NCBI GenBank assembly: GCA_028554755.1
Contig: JAPTOF010000006.1
Coordinates: 15,313,001-15,377,000, forward strand
DNA from: Cordia subcordata
Lineage: Eukaryota; Streptophyta; Magnoliopsida; Boraginales; Cordiaceae
DNA length: 64,000 nt
Direction: 5' to 3'
The notes under the pieces are model-generated. The model saw nothing but the letters and a program-made list of their open reading frames with translations, was not told the origin of the DNA and did not search any database. Each line of letters begins with the position of its first letter. The stretch's first letter is position 1. Position numbers and translations under genes: made by a program. Positions 1-10,485 of the stretch are shown one piece after another.

Positions 1-2
1 AC

Positions 3-170
3 TCACAAATCCTATGTACCCAGAAATTCAATGGTGGAGAAATAGTTGAGCTTCCTTTGCCTTCTCCCTTGTCTCTTGTCCAGTTTCAAGTTACCAAAGC
101 TCCCCATCAATTGTTGCACTCCAAATGTTTGAATAAAGTTCTAAGAAAGGGTGCTGGGTTGGCATCCTAA
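3..170 (+). other. open frame running in from the window edge, unidentified
   Basis: One frame is open from the left window edge to a TAA at 168-170, about 55 codons, including a run like ELPLPSPLSLVQFQVTKAP. It could be the last exon of a gene lying mostly outside the window, or a chance frame. I do not recognise the family and no splice acceptor can be judged because the upstream sequence is missing. Confidence 0.2.
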
Positions 171-196
171 GATAACACATCAAGATGGTGACCACA

Positions 197-318
197 AGGT
201 GTTTGTGAAAATTCCTCATAAAGGTAACAAGTAACTTTTCATATCTTTCAAGTACGCCAGGTGTTTGTGAAAATTCCTCATAAAGCTAACAAGTAACTTT
301 TCATGCCTTTTAAGTGTT
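197..318. repeat. 61-bp tandem duplication
   Basis: Two adjacent copies of a unit starting AGGTGTTTGTGAAAATTCC lie about 61 bp apart (near 197 and 258). They differ by a few substitutions. No coding function is seen. Confidence 0.75.
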
Positions 319-504
319 TGGCAAAATTTCGCAGCGACCAAAATAAAGCTTGCACACCTCGCGTTTCCAACGATGTTCCAAGGTTAGAAGCATTTGCTCT
401 TTACTTAGTACTCGGCATATCTCTGATAAACCCTAATTCAAATTCTTTCCCCTATTTATGCTACCATTTTCCAGGATCCAACACATTCAAGACATGACTT
501 TACG

Positions 505-727
505 GTGTATTCGCTACCCCTTCGGTTATGCTACACACCATTCGCTACCCCCTCGGTCATGCTACACACCATTCGTTATCCCCTCGGTCATGCTACACAC
601 CATTCGTTACCCCCTCGGTCATGCTACACACCATTCGCCACCCCCTCGGTCATGCTACACACAATTCACCACCCCCTCCGTCATGCTACACACCATTCGT
701 TACCCCCCTCCGTCATGCTACACTTAC
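505..727. repeat. 31-bp tandem repeat array (about 7 copies)
   Basis: The unit reads TGCTACACACCATTCGTTAC followed by CCCCTCGGTCA. It repeats about seven times with substitutions such as TTCGCTACC, TTCGTTATC and TTCGCCACC. Several frames stay open through the array because 31 is not a multiple of three; these are repeat artefacts, not genes. The array lies beyond the antisense ORF of the adjacent Ty3/gypsy element, where Tat/Ogre elements are known to carry tandem repeats, so it may belong to that element's 3' region. Confidence 0.9.
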
Positions 728-803
728 AAATATATATGCATATATAAATATATATATATATACATATATATTTTATGTGTATATATATATATATATATAT
801 AAT
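728..803. repeat. TA-rich microsatellite
   Basis: Interrupted (TA)n tract directly after the 31-bp array. Confidence 0.85.
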
Positions 804-1053
804 ATTAAACGCATTTTATCTTCCATTAATGAAGTCTAATGTGCCCACCTTATTTATCAGATACCCGAAGTAGGCCTAGTGGACTCATTCTTCAATCAAG
901 GATTCACCGAAAAGCTTAGCCAGGCAACCTGTCTTACTCGCATCTAAGGATAACATGCTACCTTGGACATATGAACATACTTTGAGGTGACTTGAGTCCT
1001 CGCTTCTCCGTCACTTCCCTCTTTTCCTCTATGCCCTCCAGATCGTCTCCCAC

Positions 1054-2275
1054 ATGGGGTCACAATTAGAGATAATTTTTTACATTGTCTATGATATAGG
1101 TTTGACTTTCCAGCTTATCCTTTGCACCACTGGTCTCAGAAGAATTCTCCACTGCCTATTCCCATTAATTTTAATGCCGTGTTGTAAACAAGCCGAACAA
1201 GCCTCAGACGACCCCAAGTTACGCATTCCAATTCGTCTCGGGATGCGACGAAGAGAACCTACTGGGGAATTCTTTGCTGAAGGAATCCAATGCACTACTA
1301 CAGAAGAAGAATTCAAGTATTATAGTGAATCCGATCAATTGAGCGAAGATGTTGTAGTGGTTCAACCAAGGCCCAGAGATTGGTCAAGCTCCTCTCATGA
1401 AGTTGAAATAACAATGTTTCAAGAATTCCTTGATTTGGGAATTTGAATCCCCTTGCATTCCCACTTGTGCATTATCTTCAACTCCTACGGGATCAGCCTC
1501 GGCCAGCTACATCCGCACGGGTGGAAGATCATGTTTGCGGCACTCATCCTTTTGCAACAGAGAGGAGTTCATTTCTCCATATCAATCTTCAAGACACTAT
1601 TCTCTATTATTCGATCTGTCATGAAACCCGGTTGGTTTGTCCTTTTAGCCCGTGGGTCTTACAAGCTCTTCAATCTTGATCGGAATGATGACGATGGTTC
1701 TTGGAGGGGAAAATACTTATTCCTTGCTCGAATACACGGCGTCTAGGACGTCCTACAATTGTGGGTTACCACTGCAAGGAACAAGCTTCCAATATTAAGC
1801 GAAGACACTCGTCGGGCTCTGCTGGCCTTGGCTGCAGATTGTAGAAGCCAATCTTATCGCATGAAAGATCTGATTACACGCGACAACCTCGTTACGAAAG
1901 ACTTCGTAACCCCGCTAGAACCTGGAATATGCACACCTGTTATAATTAGCCCTAAGGTAAGACCCCCAACTCGTTCGAAGAGAAGGGCAGGTCATAGAGC
2001 CAGTAAATCTGACAGGGGTGGCGTGGCGTCTTCCTCTATGCCTGTGCCTCACTCGACCGAGCCGTACGTTACTGTTGATTCGAGAAGTCCAGATGAAACG
2101 GAAAGCGATCATAGAAGCGGAGGAGAGAACGAAGAGGGCGAGAGTGCAAAGGAATCCTCAGACAGCGACCCTCCCGAATTTCCGCTTGACCTAGAAATCA
2201 TCAGCTCATCCTCTTCTGACGGCTCAGGTATGACCAAGCTCATCTTTCACTCTTTTTAATCTTTCTTTGTTTTTG

Positions 2276-2352
<77 letters not shown>

Positions 2353-3195
2353 TACTTTGACTTCTCCTTTCGCTCGTAATACAGATGCAAAAGAACGCCA
2401 GAATGCTGCCCTAATGGTGGTTGAAAGGCTCGCGCAAAATTAGAAAAAGAGAGGCGATCCATCATCCTGGGTTCCATCCAAAGGCAATGCCCCTTCTAGC
2501 AGTCACCAACACTTAACCATGCATTCTGGTGCTTGTACCTTTCCTACTGTAACTGAGGGAGATCTATTTTCAAGCTTTAGTAGGAAAAGCGTTGAGGTAC
2601 GTACATACATCCTTCTATGGAACATTTTAATACTTATTGCTACTTATAGCCTTTTTGAATGCAGCTTGTTTCTGAAATTTCTACATTTGCAACAATGGTG
2701 CCTGAAATTGCGAACAAGTGCCAGGACTTCCGACGTCTACTTAAAAATGAACGAAAAGCACGTGCTAAAGCTGAAAAGGATCTTGCAAATGAACAAACTC
2801 ACCGCGCTAAACTAGAAGAGGACCTTAAGAGGGAGCAATTGTCCCGAGCAGAAGTGGAGAAGAGTCTTACAGATGCCTAAGCAACCAAGAAGGGACTCGA
2901 ATCTAAATTTGATTCTTCAATCGAGGAGGCCTGAAAGAATGCAATGAGTGATTATAAAAAGAGCAGAAAGTTTGGGAAGTACTTTGCCAGTGTGTCAAAG
3001 CTTAGTTTAGAGATGGCTACTGAGCAGGCTGTGAAGAATTGCCTACGGGAGGTCCAACAAGTGTACTCGAATGTTGACATCAACCGTTTCAAGGCCATCA
3101 TAACTCCCCCAACGCGTCGTCTTGATCAGGCCCCGCTAAGTATTAACCCTTTATCCACATCCGGTCCACGAATACAGACGGGACCACTTCTCTAG
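1054..3195 (+). pseudogene. antisense extra ORF of the Tat/Ogre element: gypsy-type 'transposase' domain plus coiled coil, spliced
   Basis: This lies on the strand opposite to gag-pol. Exon 1 (about 1054-2227) contains the plant 'putative gypsy-type transposon' domain (Transposase_28-like): a run like EFLDLGI-IPLHSHLCIIFN, then YGISLGQLHPHGW and SWRGKYLFL. A GT-AG intron (2228-2384) holds a long ATT microsatellite. Exon 2 is 2385-2596. A second GT-AG intron (2597-2664) leads to exon 3 (2665-3195), which is a coiled coil with repeated KAEKDLANE / AKLEEDLKRE heptads. Reading phase is kept across both splices. Stop codons at 1444-1446 and 1744-1746, plus one in exon 2 and two in exon 3, break it, with no frameshift. 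Function is unknown; in the family such ORFs are optional and their role is unresolved. Confidence 0.75.
2277..2351. repeat. (ATT)n microsatellite inside the antisense-ORF intron
   Basis: About 25 uninterrupted ATT units between the donor at 2228 and the acceptor ending at 2384. Confidence 0.95.
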
Positions 3196-3559
3196 ACTCT
3201 ATTGACGCATGATGTTTGGCGCTCTGCTACCAAATTACTAAGGATATGTTACTTTTTTGAACTTGTATCTTGTGCCTGAAGCACAAAACTGCAAATTCTG
3301 CTAGTTCCTACCATGCGTCCCTTTTTTTTTATATCGAACCTTCCTTATGTCTTTCTTGTTACTTTTGTTAACGTCGGTCACGTTCTCTTAAATCACTGAT
3401 GATTGTATGTGCATGCTAAAAAAAAGGGGTATGAGGATGTTATAGGCTCCTCGGAGCGTTGTCCTAATAATGCCTTCTGCTTGTTAGGCGTTGTCTCAAT
3501 AACACCTTCTGTTTGTTTTCGGCTCCATAGCAATGGTTTGGAAAAGCTTTGCTTGTTGA

Positions 3560-3950
3560 CGGGGGTAGAAACTGTTCGTTAATCTCGCAAAGAATAATAG
3601 AGAGACTATATTTGAGTCTTCTACAAATAGAGGCTGTCTAATAGCCTCGTACCGGGAAATAGAGACTGTCCGTTAATCTTATAAGAATAATGAAGATGAA
3701 GACTGTAGGCGAGTCTTTTAGAAGTAGATGCTGTTTGGAAAATAGAGACTATTTGCTAGTCTCGTGACAATAACGAAGACTGTAGGCAAGTCTTTCGAAA
3801 GTAGGGACTGTTCAGAAAATAGAGACTGTTTGCTAGTCTTGTGATAATCATGAAGACTGTAGGCAAGTCTTTCGAACGTAGGGACTGTTCGTTAGTCATG
3901 CCAAGGTATGAGAGATTGTTCGACAGTCTTACGGGAATAACAGAGATTGT
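3560..3950. repeat. 77-bp tandem repeat with internal hairpins, retrotransposon 3' region
   Basis: Copies starting GAAGACTGTAGGC are at 3698, 3775 and 3852 (period exactly 77). A degenerate copy lies before them. Each unit contains imperfect inverted motifs of the form GACTGT...AGTC. The array sits between the end of integrase and the antisense ORF, the place where Tat/Ogre elements carry variable tandem repeats that can seed satellite DNA. Confidence 0.85.
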
Positions 3951-4192
3951 GGTGAGTAAATCTTACGGATTTATTGCATATCTCATATTAAAACATCAAA
4001 AAGGAATTACGAAACTGATTAAGGAATGTTTATGGATGTCACAACGTCATCTTCCCTTTCCCCTTAGTCTAAGAACTAATCTAAAGCAAAACAAAACTTG
4101 ACCGGCCTAGCGTCATTTATTCAAGCTTAGCCTTTTAATCAATTTAAATAATTCAGAACAGCAAAAACTTTCACCCTAGAAATAAAACCTCT

Positions 4193-5328
4193 TCAAGTGG
4201 ATTGTGTTCTTGCGTTCACTTCCTTCGTGTTCTCGAAGACTTTTCTTAATACCCAGTCTCCTGGCTTAAATGTTGTTACCCTCAAATTCTTGTTGTAATG
4301 CTTGGCAACTTTCTGCTGATACGCTGCCATACAAATGAGGGCTTGTTCTCTCATTTCTTCAACGACATCCAGCTCGCGGCCCATTCTTTCATCATTCTGC
4401 TCCTCGAAAGCCTGAGCAATTCGCAGTGTTGGTAAGCCTACTTCTGCTGGGATAACTGCTTCAACCCCGTATACCAACGAGAACGGTGTCTCTCCAGTGG
4501 GAGTTCTGGCCGTGGTTCGATAAGATCATAACACTCCTGGAAGTTCTTCTGCCCAGCACCCCTTGGCTTTCTTAAAGTAGAAATTATAACCTTGTTGGAT
4601 GACTCGGCTAACCCATTAGCTTGAGGATGCCACGGGGTAGAAAACACAAGTTTGATTTTCCACTCTTTACAAAAATCTTTAAAATTTTGGCTGATGAACT
4701 GGGAACCATTGTCGATGACAATCTCTGAAGGGACTCCGAAAAGGCATATTATGTTTTTCCACAGGAAGTTTTTAACCTCCCTATCTCGGATCTGTTGATA
4801 AGATTCAGCTTCTATCCATTTGGAAAAGTAATCCATAGCTGCCAACATGTGTACTTTCTGTCTTGGTGCAGTGGGTAATTTCCCGACGATATCCATCCCC
4901 TACTTCATGAATGGCCAGGGAGAAGTGACAGAGGTCAATGGCTCAGCCGGCTGGTGTGCGGTTTGGGCAAACCTCTGACAACTATCGCATTTCCTCACAT
5001 AGCTGAGGGCATCAGACGGCATGGTTGGCCAATAGTATCCTGCAGTGTGTGCTCGGTTACCCAGACTTCTTGCTCCCGCTTGATTCCCGCACTGCCCTTC
5101 GTGTAATTTAGCCAGGACGTAGTTGGCCTCGGTTGGGCTTAAACATCGCAGATAAGGTCCCAAGTATGATCTTCTATATAATTTCCCATCTATGATACAG
5201 TACCGGGCCGCCTTAGCCTTAAGCTTCCTAGCTTCTGCACGATCCTCAGGAACAATATCATCTTTGATGTACTGGATTATCGGAGTCATCCAGTTTGGTT
5301 CATTGTCCACATGTACGGCTTCGATCAC
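4193..5328 (-). pseudogene. Ty3/gypsy integrase, broken
   Basis: Reading 5328 to 4193 on minus: a zinc-binding segment (LHEGQCGNQAGARSL ... YVRKCDSCQ; the second zinc-ligand histidine appears replaced by Q), then the DDE core with AMDYFSKW, VIDNGSQF and GLAESSNKVI supplying D, D and E, then a C-terminal part with VYGVEAVIPAEVGLPTLR and FKPGDWVLRKV. A stop lies between the zinc segment and the core (about 4897-4899). A frameshift near 4565 moves the C-terminal part to another frame. The protein would insert the cDNA copy into the genome, but this copy cannot be translated whole. Confidence 0.85.
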
Positions 5329-5363
5329 TCACTCACTCCTAATGGCTGGCCATTGCAAATATA

Positions 5364-5855
5364 TTACTGGGATAGTTTTTGAAATGACGGATTGCGTTGC
5401 CGCCCCAAGTTTGCCAGCGCATCCGCGTGACAGTTGTCATCTCGGCTTACTTGATTTATCTCAAATTCCTTGAATGTAGATGCTATCTTCTTAACAATGC
5501 CGAGGTAAGCTATCATTTTTTTGCCTTTCGCCTGGTAGGCTCCCAAGATCTGGTTTACCACTAACTGTGAATCACTGTTCATTACGATGTGTTCGACGTT
5601 CACATCTTTGGCTAGCGTCAAACCCGCTATGAAGGCTTCGTATTCTGCTTCATAGTTTATAGCCTTGAATCCACATTTGATTGACTGTTCGATTTCGTCT
5701 CCTTCGGGCGACCGCAGTACCATTCCGAGTCCGCTACCTTTTGCATTGCTTGACCCATCTACAAAAAGTATCCATCTCCTTAACTTTGGATTCTCGAGGA
5801 GGCACAACTCTTCTTCCTTTGCTTCTGACCGAATACATGAGGTGAATTCCGCCAC
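5364..5855 (-). pseudogene. second (archaeal-type) RNase H of the retrotransposon
   Basis: An RVT_3/RNase H1-like domain: ILFVDGSSNAKGSGLG, then YEAEYEAFIAGL, NSDSQLVVNQI and NCHADALANLG. These supply the four acidic residues D, E, D, D. It follows the reverse transcriptase/RNase H segment in the same frame after one TAG, and a frameshift separates it from integrase. A duplicated RNase H of this kind separates Tat/Ogre elements from other Ty3/gypsy lineages. Confidence 0.85.
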
Positions 5856-5870
5856 AAAATTTGTGAGTGC

Positions 5871-7379
5871 CTAGGATTTTACTGCCGTTCTTGGTTGGAA
5901 TGTGATATCGTATTCACTTAACTCGACAGCCCATTTAGCAAGTCGGCCAGATAGCTCCGGACTATACAAAATCGCTTTCAATGGATAAGTGGTTATTACT
6001 TGGATGGCATGGCTCTGGAAATACGGCCTCAGCTTACGGGCGGCTGTAACAAGGGCTAATGCTAATTTCTCAAGCTGGCTGTATCTGGTCTCGACATCAA
6101 GCAAGGCTTTGCTAGTATAATATACAGGGAACTGTTTCCTGCCCTCCTCTCGAACTAATACGGTGCTGACAGCGGCCCCCGAGACCGCTAGGTATATGAA
6201 CAAAGTTTCTCCCTCCTTTGGTTTGGACAGCAGCGGAGGTTTGGTTAAGTACACCTTTAACTCCTGCAAGGCCTTCTCGCACTCATCAGCCCATTCGAAG
6301 TGCTTATTTTTTCGCAGTACGCTGAAGAATGAGTGGCATTTGTCTGACGACTTCGAAATAAACCTGCTAAGTGCCGTGACCCTGCCTGTGAGCTTTATAA
6401 CTTCTTGGATGTTCTTTGGAGAAGGGATGTTGAGAATAGCTTTTAACTGGTCTGGGTGCGCTTCGATTCCTCTTTGGGTAATGAGGTACCCAAGGAATTT
6501 TCCGGACTTTACTCCAAAGGAACATTTGGTAGGGTTGAGCTTCATATTGTATTTCCTCAAAACATCAAAGGCTTGTTGCAGATGGCCGACATGTTGTTTT
6601 GCCGCTAGAGACTTTACCAGCATGTCGTCAATGTAAACCTCCATCGTGTATCCCAATTGGTCTGCGAACATCTTGTTGACAAGACGCTGGTAGGTCGCTC
6701 CAGCATTTTTTAGACCAAAGGGCATGACCTTGTAGCAATAGGTACCTCGTTCGGTAATGAACGAGATTTTCTCCTGGTCGTGGGGATGCATCAATATTTG
6801 ATTGTACCCGGAGAATGCATCCATGAAACTGAGTAGCTCATGACCAGCAGTTGCGTCTACCATTACATTGATGTGAGGGATTGGGAAGGAATCCTTGGGG
6901 CATGCCTTATTTAAATCCGTAAAATCGATACAAATCCTCCATTTTCCGTTCTTTTTCTTTATCACCACCACATTCGCCAGCCATTCAGGATAATGTACTT
7001 CTCTGACAAATCCTACGTCGATCAGCTTTTGCACCTCTTCGTTAATCACTCGGTTCCTTTCGAGGGCAAATTTCCTACGTTTTTGCTTGACCGGGTGGAA
7101 TGTTGAATCTGCTTTCAACTCATGGACAATTATTCTTAGGTCTATTCCCTCCATGTCGGCGTGCGACCACGCGAAACAGTCCCAGTTACTATTGAGAAAG
7201 TCCACGATCTGGCTCTTCAGCTCTAGTTCTAACCCTGATCCGATCTGAACTGTATGGCTTGGCTCGTCTGGGTCAATCTGCATTTCGTCCAATTCCTCTG
7301 GTTGAGGGCGATCAAGCGGAGTTGAAGCGGAAGCTTCTTCTACATGGTATAAGGTATCACGTTGGGCTCCTCTCATCAC
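5871..7379 (-). pseudogene. Ty3/gypsy reverse transcriptase and first RNase H
   Basis: A 500-codon open segment. RT landmarks in order: KKKNGKWRICIDFTDLNKAC, FPIPHINVMVDATAGHELLS, FMDAFSGYNQI, the catalytic VYIDDMLVKS, and KCSFGVKSGKFLGYL. The first RNase H follows (FIYLAVSGAAVSTVLV, YSQLEKLALALV). The first aspartate of this RNase H, usually in a YLAVSD-type motif, is G here, as is common in this lineage where the second RNase H may take over. This is the best preserved part of the element. Confidence 0.9.
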
Positions 7380-7613
7380 AGTGCAATAGCACCCTCGGGA
7401 ATCTGATTGCTAACCCCTTATCTCCCTGACTCCCCATTTTGTTGGAAACTTCAAGACTTGATGGTAGGTGGATGGAATCGCCTTCATGTCATGAATCCAT
7501 GGTCTTCTTAATATGATGTTGTATGGGGACGGGCTGTCTATTACTAAAAACCTGACGTCCAAGTTGACTCCTTCAACGTATACTGGCAGGTGTATCTCTC
7601 CAATGGTGTGGTT

Positions 7614-7997
7614 TTACTCTCTGCTAAATCCTACCAGAGGGGTGGATCGCCTCATGAGTCGTTGTTCATCAATCCCCATCTCCTTGAGGGCATTTAACAT
7701 CAGAACATTGGCTGAGTTGTCGTTGTCTACCAGGATCCTCCGGACCCAGCAGTTGGCCATCATAAGCGCGATCACCAATGCGTCATCGTGTGGATTATTT
7801 AAATAGGAGATCTCACGACTGGAGAATGATATTACTGTTTCCAGGCTCACGTCAATTGATTGTGGGGAACGATGATCGTGTACTACCGCCAGGCGTGTAT
7901 GCCTTTTTACTGCAGAGACACTGATCCCGCTAATGTGGGATCCCCCCATAATGTAGTTCACTGTTCGCTCTCGTGGTGGTGGTTCTGGTGGGGCCAA
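7614..7997 (-). pseudogene. retrotransposon aspartic protease, active site altered
   Basis: A retropepsin-like segment ending in VRRILVDNDNSANVLMLNAL and LVGFSRE. The family normally has D-(T/S/N/G)-G-S at this position; here it reads D-N-D-N, so the glycine of the flap-supporting motif is lost. A stop codon follows near 7611, and the sequence beyond it still looks like the end of the protease and the linker to RT. Confidence 0.75.
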
Positions 7998-8024
7998 CTC
8001 TTCGTTTCTCGGCTTCCCGTCTCG

Positions 8025-9494
8025 TCAAGTTAAGGTTTGTTTTCCTTTATTAGAGAGGAGCTCAGTGAGATACCCTTTCTTTAATAACTCAGCAACCTCG
8101 CACTTAAGATCATTGCACTCCTCGGTGGTATGTCCGTGGTCCGCATAGAACTCGCACCACTTGGATATGTCTCTTGACTCTGCCGGGGATCTCAACTTCC
8201 CTGGCCACTTAACAGCTCTGCCCATGGTTCTTAAAGTGTGAATGAGTTCGGACGGAGTTACGGAAAGATTATAATCTGGAGCCTTTACCTTCTGCTCCAG
8301 GTCTCGATCAAGGAGTTGTCTCCTGTCACGAGGTCTTTCTTCAGTTGACTTGACTTCTCGTCGACTCCTAAGGGGGTAGGGTTCATGCCTCCTCGGCTGT
8401 CATCCCAAGTGAGGATCTACATGGTTTGTGGCAGCCCGGCGAAGGTTAGCGAGGTCGTCTTCCCACTTAATCTAAGCCCATGCCTTTGCCAGAACATTCT
8501 CCATAGTTTTGGAAGGATACTTTGTAAGTTCTTTATAAATGTCTGAGTCTAGCAAGAGTCCCCTACGAAAGACAGAAATTGCTGTTGCCATGTTGCAATG
8601 TGGTATAGATACTTTCTCCTTGTTAAACCTCCTTATGTAGTCCCTGAGGGTTTCCCCCCTCCTCTGTACGATTAGGTACAAGTCATCTGATTGTTTTTCC
8701 AACTTCCTGCTACTTGCGTACTGTTCCACAAACATGTCAGTCAACTGGGCAAACGATGATATGCACGCATTTGGGAGGTTCGTATACCACTGCAGAGCAG
8801 GTGCCGTTAAACTCGAACCAAAGCTCTTGCACATACAAGCTTCCCTTTTGTCACGGGGAATGGCCACGGTGTATATTTTTCATTTGTACTGCATTATATG
8901 GTCGTCCGGATCCGTGGTCCCGTCAAATGGCTTCATACTTGGAAAAGAGAATTTGGTAGGCAGTTCCACCATTGTGATGGCATCTACAAAGGGAAACTCT
9001 GCATAACTGTTTGCGGCACTCCTTTTAATGGGTGCAGGTACTCCTGGAATTCTTTGGATCAAGGACTCCAGCTCAGCGAATCGCTTGAGCATGTCTGGGT
9101 GTGACCCATTTTGCGTGGGAGTCATGCGTTCCCCTATTTCTTTGTGTTGGTTTGAAGTGTCGGCCACGTTAGTTGCAAATGTCAGGATTTCATTCCCTGG
9201 AGTCCGGCGGGGTGTAGAATCTAATGACTACATTGGGTCCACTGATTCAATTAACACGGCCTTTCCTTTATCTTGGGGTGGTGTGTTCCCTAAGAGGGCA
9301 GTAATTTTTTCCATCAAGTCCAAATTCTCTTGATGTACGGCGTTTTCTACCTCCACGTCTTTGAATTTGCTTTCATACATTGCCAACTTCTCCTCGTAGA
9401 GCGCCATCTTGGCCAAGATGGCCTGCATGCTATTGTTCTCTCCAGTACTGGTACCGGGGTTGGACGTCATGGGAATTGCTGATTGAGCGAACAA
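8025..9494 (-). pseudogene. Ty3/gypsy gag with zinc-knuckle-like end, broken by stops
   Basis: Three open pieces in one frame. 9494-9228 has a coiled-coil-like N-terminus (ILAKMALYEEKLAMYESKF). 9167-8880 contains ELPTKFSFPSMKPFDGTTDP. 8867-8472 carries the Retrotrans_gag domain (APALQWYTNLPNACISSFAQ, RRGETLRDYIRRFNKE). 8225-8025 holds a nucleocapsid-like CEFYADHGHTTEEC motif. Stops near 9226, 8876 and 8471 separate them. This would be the capsid/nucleocapsid protein. Confidence 0.8.
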
Positions 9495-9529
9495 GCACCA
9501 CTCTTGATCTCAGTGTCTTGGTTACAAGG

Positions 9530-9550
9530 GCCTCACGGTGGGCGCCAAAT
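9530..9550 (-). promoter_or_regulatory. probable primer-binding site of the Ty3/gypsy element
   Basis: On minus this reads ATTTGGCGCCCACCGTGAGG, the form seen immediately after the 5' LTR in many plant Ty3/gypsy elements. It lies about 40 bp before the gag frame opens. Confidence 0.6.
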
Positions 9551-10060
9551 TGTAGAGGTGAATTCTACAATTACGGATTGGGTCGTCTTGGGCCCTAGTA
9601 ACCTACAAGATCAAAGAAGGTAAACGGCGAAACCCTTGACACCGGTGTGGTGCTGGCCAAAAGTTCTCCGACGCTCAAGTCAGCGAACGCAAGGAGTTTA
9701 TATGTTGGGATGTGGGCTAATTGTAGATATGAATAAGTTTATACTTTGTATAATTTTTACCTTTCCCATGGGATAGCATTTTATAGCTTAGTAGGTGGAA
9801 GAATCCTCCAGATCCTTTATGTCTTCAAACGTGTTTTACTTGACGTCTGCCTCATCGTCATGCTTAGCCTTACCATATATATGGATCATGCTTATCACTC
9901 CAATATCCATCTTAGCAAAAGATTGAGTCTTCCAATTACGAACGTTTCTACCTGGGCCCTCCAACACGCGATACAATAGATTAAACACTTTGTCCATTCA
10001 TAATCATGGGTCTTCGGATTTTCTCAAGCCCAATCATTTTTGGCCCAAACATGCGATACA
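9551..10060 (-). repeat. probable 5' LTR of the Ty3/gypsy element (outer end uncertain)
   Basis: The inner border is set by the PBS-like motif; in plus orientation the LTR would start TGTAGAGG at 9551. The outer end near 10060 is a guess (a ...CA dinucleotide in GCGATACA). No second copy was found in the window, so this rests on position rather than on a matched pair. Confidence 0.4.
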
Positions 10061-10443
10061 TGGTGTTGGTTATAAATTCGATATTATAGATTTATACCGG
10101 AAATTGGTTGTAGTGATTTGGTTATCAAAATTTTTTGCTGAAATTTGATTATTTCATGCACTTTTATATTGTTGCAAACTAAATGTTGGTCTACGATTGA
10201 TTCTATATCAAATACTTCGAAGAAGGAATATAAAAATTTTAATTATTTTTATATTTTTTTACAAATTATAAAAATATAACACTGATTCAAATAATAAAAA
10301 TTAAAATATATTGATATTACAAGTTAGCACTAATATTTCAGATTCTTGTAATTAACAATTTTCAAATATATTGATAAACACATAGCTTCCGCTAATAATG
10401 GCATGAAACAAATAAACGGAAAATGCCACACTAGAATACATTA

Positions 10444-10485
<42 letters not shown>

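Larger units (their letters stand above)
1000..10060 (-). mobile_element. Ty3/gypsy LTR retrotransposon, Tat/Ogre-type, degraded
   Basis: On the minus strand the order is gag (from 9494), aspartic protease, reverse transcriptase, RNase H, a second archaeal-type RNase H, and integrase (to 4193). The second RNase H plus an extra ORF between pol and the 3' end is the signature of the Tat/Ogre lineage. A primer-binding-site-like motif TTTGGCGCCCACCGTGAGGC lies just inside position 9551 (minus strand). The extra ORF at 1054-3195 is antisense to pol. The gag-pol region is one frame broken by stop codons from 9494 to 5364, with two frameshifts further on (near 5340 and near 4565). I could not find a matching LTR on the left, so the outer limits given are approximate. 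Confidence 0.85.

Noticed and set aside
458..839. Overlapping open frames of 80-114 codons
   Set aside because: They are the 31-bp tandem repeat and the following TA tract read in three frames.
1..1000. Left LTR of the Ty3/gypsy element
   Set aside because: No block of 9551-10060 recurs here by eye; the LTR may lie outside the window or be lost.
6163..6636. 157-codon plus-strand frame
   Set aside because: Shadow of the reverse transcriptase on minus; no domain of its own.
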